Of a stretch of DNA of 64,000 nucleotides, positions 35,301 through 46,101 are shown in pieces. This DNA is from Sycon ciliatum (lineage: Eukaryota > Porifera > Calcarea > Leucosolenida > Sycettidae): assembly GCF_964019385.1 (NCBI RefSeq), contig NC_088646.1:42157908-42221907 (forward strand). Reading direction: 5' to 3'. The translations under genes and the position numbers were made by a program. Each line of letters opens with the position of its first letter. Position 1 is the first letter of the stretch. The notes beneath the pieces were generated by a model. The model was given only the letters and a program-made list of their open reading frames with translations. It was not told the origin of the DNA and did not search any database.

Positions 35301-38300
35301 GTTAACCCGCCCGTTAAGAAAATTACCCGTTCGTTAGTTAAAGGTACACCCGTTTGACCCCTAATTCAATATAACTAATCATCACATAGACTTGATGATA
35401 CCACATGGCGCAGTGAACTTGTTTTAGTAGCAGTTTCCATTAGTCTTTCTCAGTCCTGGGTCTTGCTAGTACCTCTGGCGTTTCGTCTCTCAAATGTAGT
35501 GAAATAATTATTTGAAATTTCCGTTTCGGCATGGCGGAATCAGACACACCAGTACTCAGCCCTGACATTGCTGCCCTCACCCAGCTCATGAGACAGCAGA
35601 TGGAGACCGCCGCCACCCGCGAGCAACACCTGACACAGCTCGTGGAGCGAACTTTGAGGAGCATTTCTCAACCTCCACCACCGCAACGTCCACCCCCAGC
35701 CCCACCGGCTCGAGAACATGTACCTGCGGCGAGACCAGTTTCGGTCGATCGCCCTCTGCTACTTGCCTCTGCCTCTCTCGCAGAGTTTGCCGCATTAGTA
35801 GGTCTTCGGCGGGACTACGCCCGGTGCCAGCACCTGGATTCCCAGGACAATGCCACCAGAGTGGCAACGGTTCGTCAGTGCCTGGACGAGGACCTCCGGA
35901 GATTTCTTCGTGAGGGCACAATTCCTCTGGCTGACAACCACGACGACGACGATCTCATCAAGGCTGTACAGGCATACATTCGCGGCCAGCGTAACCCTCT
36001 GCTGGACCGGATCGCCTTCTATGCCCGCCAACAGCAGCATGGAGAGTCCTTCGATCAGTACCTGACTTCCCTCAGGGAGATCCACAATTGCTGCGATTTC
36101 AGCGAAGCTGCACTCTGCAATTTCTGTTCAAGCAGAGTATGCCGCCAATGCCAGCAGGGACAGCGTACTAGGTACGATGAGACCATGCGTGATCGCCTGG
36201 TTACTGGCATTCTCGACACGGAGACACGCCATAAGCTCCTTGCCACTACCGATCTAACGTTGGAGAAGGTCATTAAATTGTGTCGAGCGGAGGAGGCAGC
36301 CTCTCGGACGAGCAGCAGTATCCCCGGCACTAGCTCCGTCAATGCCGCTCGGAAAACAAATTATCAGCGGTCTAAACACGGCAGTAACCCGCGACAGCAA
36401 CAGCCGTCCGCCACGCCATCGAAATGTCCGAATTGTGGTCGCACTCCCCACGCCAGCAAGTCGCAGTGTCCTGCACACGGCAAGAAGTGTAGCGGCTGCA
36501 AGACTATTGGACATTTCCAAGCGGTGTGCAGAAAATCCCGCAAACCGGCTGACCAGTCCTCGCAGCGCACGCTGGGACGACTACAGCTCTGCCGCGCTCA
36601 GTGTGATGCATCTCCTACGGTGCCAGTCGACACGCAATTGTGCACTGAACCTGACGCTACCTCCCTAGAATGGATCCCCGATACGGGGAGTGACATTGAC
36701 GCTATTGGCGTCGATCAGCTAGCGCATCTCGGTGGTTTTGTGGAGAATCTGGCCACAGACCATGATAATGTGCATGCTGCCAATGGTGAACGTCTCGTTT
36801 CAGCCGGCAAGATCTCTGCCACTCTCACCATCGGCTCGCTCAAGCATGATAGCACCATCCATGTGTACTGTGGACTGCGTGAACCCCTGTTGTCACGCCA
36901 ATCGCTATACGCCTTAGGCCTCTTACCAGCCGGCTGGCCCAAGCAAGTTGCGCGTGTTAGTACCAGCAGCACACCACCTCCAACGGCTCCCGTTGTGACG
37001 ACCGGTCTCGTGAACACACCTGACCCTAGCAAGGTGGCGCAGATCCGTGCTGACCTCCTGCGAGAGTTCGCAGACGTCTTCGACGACACGACATTGAAAC
37101 CCATGTGTGGCAAGCCAATGGACATCATTCTCGAAGATGATGCGAAACCTCACCGAGTCTACACAGCTCGTCCTATCGCACATGCCTACCGTGAGCAGGT
37201 GAAAACCCAGCTCGACAATATGGTTGAGGAAGGCATCATCGAGACAAAGTCAGAGCCATGCGACTGGTGCCACCCCATTGTTGTAGTCGACAAGAAGAAT
37301 TCTAGTGAGAAACGTCTGACTGTAGACCTTCAGTCTCTCAACCGACAAGTGAAGCGTCCCACCCACCCCATGCAGAACGCACGTGATGCTCTCTCTGGCA
37401 TCGGCACAGCCCGATGGTTCACCAAGTTTGACGCCCGTCATGGCTATTGGCAGGTGCCCCTGTCTGAGTCTGCCAAGTCTCTCACTACGTTCATCACGCC
37501 GTGGGGTAGATACCGATTCTGCCGGAATCCACAAGGTCTTGTGTCCGCCGGCGATGAGTACAACCGCCGCACCGACGCAGCTTTCGACCGTTTGACCCAT
37601 CTCATCAAGGTGGTGGACGACGGCCTCGTTCACGATGAGTCATTCTCGGACCATGTCGCTCACGTCCGTGCCGTCCTGACCCGTGCACGCGAACACGGAA
37701 TTACTCTCAGTCAAAAGAAGTTTGTCTTCGCCGCTGCTGAAGTCGAATTCTGTGGGTTTCATGTGTCGTCCAACGGATACACCGTGCCAGCTGACAAGAC
37801 ATCTGCTCTTCAGCACTTCAACCTACCCACCAATCGTACCGACCTCCGTTCCTTCCTCGGTCTGGTGAATCAGTGTGGAGAATTCACCCCACGGATATCC
37901 GAGCTCGCAGCTCCGCTACGTCCGTTATTGAAGACCACGAATGAGTTTGTGTGGGATGATGTCCACACCGCGGCTTTCAACGCCACAAAGTCTGAACTGA
38001 TATCGCCGCCGACTCTCTCGTACTACCGTGCTGGTGACGACCTTCGGCTAGAGACCGACGCCTCTGCCCTGAACGGACTTGGGTTCGTGTTATGGCAACG
38101 CCAAGATAACCAGTGGCGCATGCTGCAGTGTGGCAGCCGCTTTCTCACCGACGCAGAGACACGTTATGCCGTCATAGAACTGGAGTTACTTGCTGTGGTT
38201 TGGGCTGTCCACAAGTGCTCCCTCTTTCTGTCCGGCAGCCGATTCGATTTGTTCACTGACCACCGTTCATTGGTCCCGATTCTGAACAAGTACACCCTGG

Positions 38301-41300
38301 ATCAGATAGAAAATCCACGTCTGCTACGCCTCGCACTGAAGCTCCGGTCGTTTCAACTCGTCGCGCACTGGCGCAAAGGCAAAGAGAATGCGTTTGCTGA
38401 TGCACTGTCCCGTAACCCGGTCGACAAGCCGACCAGTGAGGAAGAATTCGGTGAAAGCTCAACGCTCTCAGCACCAGCCATCAGAGCATGTCTCCGCCAG
38501 GACGAGGATGGCCGAATTGCAGACCTCCGGCACTGCGAGCTCTTGGACGCTGCCCGTGCCGATGATGACTATCAGGCCCTTCTCCAAGCCGTTCGTGAAG
38601 GTTTCCCTGATGATCAGCGCGCCGTCCACTCAGCTGTGAAACCGTACTTCACTATCCGCGAGCATCTTTCAGTCGACGTTGATCTTGTCCTGAAAGGCCA
38701 ACATGTTGTGGTCCCGCGTACCCTCCGCCCACGTGTGCTCCAGGATCTTCATGCCTCCCACCAAGGCCTCAACCGCACACAGCGTCGAGCTCGACAAGTC
38801 GTATACTGGCCACACTTGTCTAATGACATCGCCCAAGTCGTTCGCAGTTGCGAACAGTGTCGCTTGCACGCTCCGTCTCAGTGTAAGGAACCGATGCGTG
38901 TCACCGCTGACCGCCGTCCCACCCTGCCATTCCAGTCAACCAGTGCCGACTTATTTTCCTGTCAAGGCTGGGAATACCTGGTTTACGTCGACCGTCACAC
39001 TGGCTGGCCTTGCATCGCCAAGATCGGCCGCACTGCATCTTCTGCCGATGTGATCCGTGTGTTCCGTGGCTGGTTCGCCGACGTCGGTGTCCCCAGCATC
39101 CTCACCACTGATGGTGGTCCGCAATTTTCATCACGTCGCTTCGCTGAATTTTGCACCCGATGGCAAGTTCAGCACTCCACGTCTTCCCCTCATTATCCTC
39201 AATCTAATGGCCATGCCGAAGCCGCCGTGAAAGCGATGAAATCACTTGTGTTGAAGACCACGTCCGACGGTAACTTGGACGTCGATGAGTTCAGACGCGC
39301 ATTGTTAGAATGGCGCAACACCCCCCGAGAAAATGGTCAGAGCCCAGCCCAAGCACTGTTTGGTCGACCATTGTCCTCCTTCGTGACAGCTCATCATCTC
39401 AGCTTTGCTCCTGATTGGCAAGCCAAAGCCACCGATGTTGACAAGCGCTCTGCCGCTCAGTCTGCCACCCAAGAACAGCATTATGATGAGTCTGCCAGAT
39501 CACTGTCCCCACTTCGCATTGGCATGCGGGTTGAAATCCAAGATCCGCGCACCAAACTCTGGCGCACCACCGGCGTGGTCGTCGCCATTGGTCGCAACTG
39601 GGACTATATGGTGAAGTTACCCAGCGGCCGTGTTTACTGGCGCAACCGTCGTCTTCTCAAGCCTGCCCCTGCCGTAGCCCCTCCTGCTCCGCCTGCAGAC
39701 ACCTCCCCGGCTGAGCCCGCAGCACCGCAGCAGCCTTGTGTGCAGCAGCCTCGTCGTAGCCAACGATCTCGCCAGGCACCAGAGCGTTTGAACATTTCGT
39801 CCACAGCATCTAAGTCCTATGCTTGACTCTACATACCTGTACCTCACACTCTTGCTCCAAGTAGTTGGTTTTGGTATCATGCTTCATTAGTGTTTACTTT
39901 CTTTTCTGTCACTTCTGTTTTTTCCTTCTCGTTTATGTGAGATAAACAGCTCCGATTTTTCGCTTGTTTATCTCAGAAGGGGCGTGTGGTGTACCCGTGT
40001 ACATCGTACATATTTGCGCTCTCATGTTTCTTATTATGCTACTGCATCTCCTTGCATGGACGTGCGTACAACCTTACAGCATACTACTCATACTATGCAT
40101 GCATGTGTGTACTCCGTGCCCATAATCGACAGTGCATGTCTCTTGTTGCTGTTCAGTCTTTCCTTGGTAGTTTCCTGACGAGTCGTCCTCTCTCAGTCCT
40201 TCGTTGCATTATTCTATTTCAATATAACTAATCATCACATAGACTTGATGATACCACAGATCCTCGACCTTGCCCGAGGATGAGGCACCAGGTATATCCT
40301 TCTCGACAAGGAGAAGTTCGCTCGCCTACATTTGACAGTTTCCTAGAACAAAAATTTAAATGATGCGAGAAGCTTGACGCAGATCACGACCAAGTGACGT
40401 CACTCGCGCGTACGCATGGAATCATTACGCAAGCGGTCTATTTCAAAAGTGCGCGGTGCGACTCGAGCATCAAGAATTTTAAACTTTTCATCACGCTGAC
40501 TTGCTCAAATTTGCAGGGACTTCACTTGTGATATTTTCAAGAGTACACAGCAAAAAAATCGAAACTCTGCGATCAAAAAAAACGAAATCGCTAGAGCAAG
40601 GACGCGTTTGGGCCTTTGGGCCATTTTTTCGCGACGTCGCTGCACTCCACCGCTATAGCCTATAGCGCTGGATATGTACGTGACTGTACTGTGTCCTGGC
40701 TATCATGGTCGACCTCATTCTCTCCCTGGTACCTTTCCACTTCCGGGAAGCCCAAGATAAAGAAGATTGAGTGAGTAGAACTGAATTTATGATCCAAAGA
40801 ACAAGAAAAATGCATAATTTTGAAAATTTTCCTAGGGCTCTTTAGAAAGGGTTTAAAAAAAAACGAGTCATTGTTTGGGATTCAGTTGGAACCCCCCCTA
40901 GAGATGACCCTGCGTACACGCCTGCCTGGTCACCATGGCACCCCAGTTTGGCAAGATGATCCGCCCTGTTGTTGCCCTTGATGCCACAATGACTGCCGAC
41001 TCAAACCACGCGAGGGCAGTATGCATACACACACGGACATATAGCAAAGAGGTTGAAAGTGAGTGCCGCAAGAAAAGAAGAAAAACAGCACAAATAAATA
41101 ATTCAAACCACGAAGACAGGCAGATTTCTACCGGAAATGATTGAAGATGTGATCAAGAATGTAGAGTTCCACGTTCTTAACTACGATGGCAACTGCCTGA
41201 GGATGCTGGCACCCACAGACGGGTGGTTGCTGCCCCTGACAGAAAGATAGAATGAAGAAAAGACTGAAGCAGAGGTGTCACATTGCAAAGTGTGAAATAC

Positions 41301-44300
41301 ACGAGGTAGGAATATTCGAGTGTCCAATTGTGATAAAATTGATGTAACGAATACTAGCACTAACTAACGGAGAACATTCCAACAAAAACAGTAAGAGGAC
41401 TCCTTTACAACTGGCATCAGTAGAAGACATCAAGTTTACCGGGAATGGGGCGAGCGATGTTATTGATGGATGGTGTTATTGATGGATGATGTTATTGATG
41501 GATGATGTTGTTGATGGATGATGCTTTCAAGTTAACAGTCTAGAGAAAGGTCCTAACAACTGGGGCACACTTGTTAGTGAAATCTTCCGGCTTGTTTTCT
41601 ACTAACCGGCAACAGTTGCACTCCTTGAAATCCGACCCAGAGTGCATATTTGGCGCCATCAAATTGCACGGCCCTTGACACCCTGAAAATGGCACAAATG
41701 CGACTGTTCGTACACATGTACAAATACAGTGATGTAAAGCCTAGTTCACATTCGACGCAACGCCGACGGTACGGGACGTAAGGGCTTGTCGGGAGGGCTG
41801 GGGTGAGCTGTAAAATCCTGTACGATTTGTACGACACGACATGCAGCAGTCGTTGCGACGTTCAACGTCGAACGGCGCGAGTCATAAGGCATGGTCCGTG
41901 ACGGGGTGACTTTCGGACCTAATTTCTAGTTTTTCGGGACTTCGTTTCAATTATTTCTCCTTGAAAGAAGCGAAATCAAGTTAATACCAGTTTTTCATGA
42001 AGATCAAAAAATTAGCCCTGAAAGTTGTGGCATTCAAATAATTGCCCTAAGAAGTGATAGAATAGTTCGTCTGTCACGCTTCTGAACTATCCCTAAATAC
42101 AATAAGTGACAAGAGATCTTATGTTGCTAAAATTCAACTCAAGTCGTGCTAGCCATTCTGTGAGTTATCATGGGAAGCGCAGTGTTCGAGATGCTAAAAA
42201 TATCCAAGTATGAATCGGGAGTAGTCGGCGCGCGACGCCGTCTCCTGTTTACACTCGAATTGCAGCCGTTTTGTACGCTTGCGTCCCCGTCTACGCCCGT
42301 CTACGGTATGAAAAGTTGGATCGATCCAACTCTTCCCGTCGCTTCCCGATCTGTACGGTAGTACGGTTGCGTTCCTGTTCCTGGTGTTCACATTGGACGC
42401 CGTCAGACCGTCCCGTCGCTTCCCGTCGATCCTTACGTCGCGTCCCGTCGCGCCCCGTCGAATGTGAACTAGGCTTAATCAAAATTGTCCAGGGCACCAG
42501 TTATTGCGTAACTTGTGTTCCTTGGTCCTTTTTCTTTTCTATAAATTATCGATTTATTACGCCAAACGAAAAAGTTTGGGTGGGTGGGTCGAGGAGAGTT
42601 TCATGTTGAAAAATATTGATAGCAGAATCATAAATCCATTCTTGCTGTCGAACCTATTATATTTTGGTTCAGGTGGGCGGATGGTTGGGGGAGGGTCATA
42701 AGTTCATAACTGAACATTTTCGTTCTGTGAAAATGATTAATAATGCTGGATTGCTCCTTACATTGCACATTGTTTGTATTTCTTTCTTTTCTATCCTGTG
42801 ACTTTGTGAAGGTCGTACTGGTCCTGGTGTCTGCTATCGTTTGTACTCGCAAGCTGATTATGAGTCTTTGCAGCCATACAGCACTCCAGAAATACTACGA
42901 GTACCACTTGACTCTCTGGTCTTGCAAATGGCCAGTATGGGATTAGAAGATCTCCGAAGGTGAGTAGACATGCTGTATCCCTGCCGGATCTTCCCTGTTG
43001 TGTGTTTCTGTGTCAAACTCTATCTGTGACCTCCCAGGCACGTAGCACACTTAAGTGACAAGTTTTGGGGGTTCATGAAATGCACTCCCGTTTTCAATGT
43101 GTACCAGTCTACCCAGTGAAATGTGCCAAAAGGGGACAGAGGAAGCATTACAACTGAGACACAGTGCAACTTGAAATGCATGATACATCTCTGCATACTG
43201 ACCAACCACCATAATCTCAATCACTTGACAAGACATGCAGAATCCCTGGATTTCTCTCAAAATCCCTGGATGACACCAAGAGTACATAACCCCCCCCCCC
43301 CCCCCCCCCCCCCAGAGTGTGCAACTCCCACATACCCTTCTGTCCCGACAGAATTTCAAGTTGACGTCATTATTTATGACGCAATGCTCCTTGCACCAGT
43401 GATTTACAACATGTGTACGGGTGTCAACGCATCACACGTTTTTCTTTGCAATAATTTGTACAGGATCGATCGGCTTCGCGTCAACCACAGGTTCCGGATT
43501 CGTCTGATAATCCGTGTACAGTGCGCATTGCATCATCAAAATGACGTCAACTTGAATCGGGACAGCACCCATACCGCCATAGTGGAGTTGCACACTCTGG
43601 GGGGGGGGGGGGGGGGGTTATGCACTCTTGATGACACCAAAGCAAGTGAAAAAGAGCTTTTCCCGCCAAAAAAAGGCGGCATAGACTCTGCAGATCTGCG
43701 TCCAGCACCGTTCGACCCCTGCAGTGCAGTTCGACCAATTGGCGCCTGCCTAGCGCGCTTGTCAGTGCGAGATCTTGCAGGATAGGCTGGTCAGGTATTG
43801 AAAGTGCTGTGCACAGTTAGAAGTGCGAGTGCGCACCGTACATATTTTGAAAAAACCGGGACATTCGAGGCGAGTCCATGGGCTTTTCAGGAACATTCCG
43901 TATCAGACAAAAATGTGACTTTTCCGGGAGTTTGCTTGAAATCCCCAGGACCCCGGGAGTATTATTGTTTTCCCGGGATTTTCCCGGGAAAACCGAGAGA
44001 GTTGGACTGTATGTCTCTGGTTAGGTCGACCAGTACAACACCATCAATTCTTTATCCGAGCAAGCTGAAGCCCCCAGTAGAGTGAATAGCTGACCTAGCT
44101 AGGGAGTATTAGAGACAACAGTATGGCCAGTCCACGACAGAGCTGTAAGCCTTTCCACCCGAAGCTGCTAAGGACCTTGTGATGTTTTTTACGGTAATAC
44201 CGGCTTCCGGGCCCATGCCTGGATATTACTGGCAGCGTCACTGCGTGACTTACTAGTGTTGTTTTAAAAGTATGTACCCCTCAGTTTAGTGCTATGGCTG

Positions 44301-46070
44301 TGCTATGGCTGTGCTATGGCTGTGCTATGGCTGTGCTATGGCTGTGCTATGGCTGTGCTATGGCTGTGCTATGGCTGTGCTACGGCTGTGCTACGGCTGT
44401 GCTACGGCTGTGCTACGGCTGTGCTACGGCTGTGCTACGGCTGTGCTACGGCTGTGCTACGGCTGTGCTACGGCTGTGCTACGGCTGTGCTACGGCTGTG
44501 CTACGGCTGTGCTACGGCTGTGCTACGGCTGTGCTACGGCTGTGCTACGGCTGTGCTACGGCTGTGCTACGGCTGTGCTACGGCTGTGCTACGGCTGTGC
44601 TACGGCTGTGCTACGGCTGTGCTACGGCTGTGCTACGGCTGTGCTACGGCTGTGCTACGGCTGTGCTACGGCTGTGCTACGGCTGTGCTACGGCTGTGCT
44701 ACGGCTGTGCTACGGCTGTGCTACGGCTGTGCTACGGCTGTGCTACGGCTGTGCTACGGCTGTGCTACGGCTGTGCTACGGCTGTGCTACGGCTGTGCTA
44801 CGGCTGTGCTACGGCTGTGCTACGGCTGTGCTACGGCTGTGCTACGGCTGTGCTACGGCTGTGCTACGGCTGTGCTACGGCTGTGCTACGGCTGTGCTAC
44901 GGCTGTGCTACGGCTGTGCTACGGCTGTGCTACGGCTGTGCTACGGCTGTGCTACGGCTGTGCTACGGCTGTGCTACGGCTGTGCTACGGCTGTGCTACG
45001 GCTGTGCTACGGCTGTGCTACGGCTGTGCTACGGCTGTGCTACGGCTGTGCTACGGCTGTGCTACGGCTGTGCTACGGCTGTGCTACGGCTGTGCTACGG
45101 CTGTGCTACGGCTGTGCTACGGCTGTGCTACGGCTGTGCTACGGCTGTGCTACGGCTGTGCTACGGCTGTGCTACGGCTGTGCTACGGCTGTGCTACGGC
45201 TGTGCTACGGCTGTGTTACGGCTATGGCTGTGCTATGGCTGTGCTATGGCTATGCTATGGCTGTGTCACGGCTGTGTGGTACCTATCGTTGCGTGTGCAG
45301 GGGTGGATTTGTTCACCAAGCTGTACTTGGTATCGAAGTACATTGTGCTGTAGGATATTCCTTTATCAATAGTCCTCACTTGTTCAATGTCACGTGTGTT
45401 GTATTTTGTTGTTTTCTAACATCTTCTATTTCTGACCTCTCTTTAAAAATTCTTTTGCTCCCAGCTTTCCTTTCATTGAAGCACCTAGCAAGCAAAGTCT
45501 CCAAACAGCCATTTTCTACCTGAAGGAGCACGTAAGTCAGGGCAGTCACCATGGTTACTGTGTGTACTCTACTCTACTACTACTTTATCACACTCTTTAT
45601 ACTGCAGCACGGAAGTGTAGGTTATTATAATAGTTATATTAACTGAGCACAAAGAGGACTAAAGTAGAGGACTGGGGCAATTACAAGGAGAAGACAACTC
45701 GGAGGACTACAAGAAGAACAACTGTGAGGAGAACGACTAGGGGAATCACCTCTCTGCGCAAGCGCAGCCTTCAGAGTATAACGAAAGCTATGGAGGGAAA
45801 AAGAGGTGCATGCAGTAAGTGGCAATAGGGTGAGCGGGAAAAGGGGTGCATGCAGTAAGTGAGACAGGGTGAGCGGGAAAAGGGGTGCAGTGCATGCAGT
45901 AAGGGAGGCAAAGGGTCAGCAGGGCAAAGGTCAGCGGGGAGTGCATGAATGGGTGTGTACAGGGATGCGGAGATGTGTATGTATATGTGTACGGAAGTGT
46001 GTGCATACAGGAATGTGTATGGGTCTAAAGGGCTCATACAACGCTCACGTGTTCTATATTGAGTCATTCA

Positions 46071-46101
<31 letters not shown>

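Larger units (their letters stand above)
34718..40258 (+). mobile_element. Full-length, recent Ty3/Gypsy LTR retrotransposon
   Basis: 5' LTR 34718-35405, internal region with one gag-pol ORF (35531-39826), purine tract at 39974-39984 and 3' LTR 39985-40258. Both LTRs begin TGTGGTGTAC and end ATACCACA. The host duplication GATCC is present on both sides (34713-34717 and 40259-40263). Outside a later insertion in the 5' LTR, the two LTRs differ at a single base of 274. The insertion is therefore evolutionarily recent and may belong to an active family. It interrupts the SAP-domain codons of the minus-strand pseudogene. Confidence 0.96.
32671..40335 (-). pseudogene. SAP-SWIM-YqaJ protein gene, pseudogene split by a retrotransposon
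   Basis: Minus strand. The first coding segment lies at about 40335-40259 and continues, after the retrotransposon, at 34717-34634 with the SAP motif [19 protein letters not shown] probable 71-bp intron (34561-34633) leads to [21 protein letters not shown] one-base shift in a T run near 34228 precedes [11 protein letters not shown] and a SWIM zinc finger (CMCVAC...[14 protein letters not shown]). About 24 Gly-Leu-Ala repeats separate its two halves (33842-34060), and its final His is replaced by Pro. Another shift leads to [18 protein letters not shown] and a Ser/Asp-rich linker. The YqaJ nuclease domain (33219-32671) follows with SPDGILE, the catalytic LIEIKCPYK and [12 protein letters not shown]. 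YqaJ proteins are phage-type exonucleases or recombinases (family knowledge). At least three frameshifts make this copy dead. It is the likely partner gene of the THAP-DDE transposase. Confidence 0.85.
24761..40924. mobile_element. Composite ISL2EU (IS4EU)-like DNA transposon, 16.2 kb with nested insertions
   Basis: The left end CAGGCGCGTACGCAGGG (24761-24777) and the right end, the reverse complement of CAGGCGTGTACGCAGGG (40908-40924), are 17-bp inverted repeats with one mismatch. CCTGG is duplicated at 24756-24760 and 40925-40929. Just inside the left end is a decayed THAP-DDE transposase gene (plus strand). Just inside the right end is the 5' part of a decayed SAP-SWIM-YqaJ gene (minus strand), so the genes converge. 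As I recall, ISL2EU elements encode a THAP/DDE transposase and a YqaJ-domain protein, and this pairing supports the call. Their usual target duplication is, as I recall, shorter than 5 bp, so superfamily assignment from the ends is not certain. Nested insertions account for most of the length: 26812-30349, 30354-30478, 34718-40258 and satellites. The whole lies in one DHX34 intron. Confidence 0.75.

Noticed and set aside
35586-37183. Several minus-strand ORFs of 86-137 residues
   Set aside because: They are antisense shadows of the intact gag-pol ORF.
44289-45523. Three long plus-strand ORFs of 350-409 residues repeating [11 protein letters not shown]
   Set aside because: They are a by-product of the 11-bp satellite, open in all three frames.
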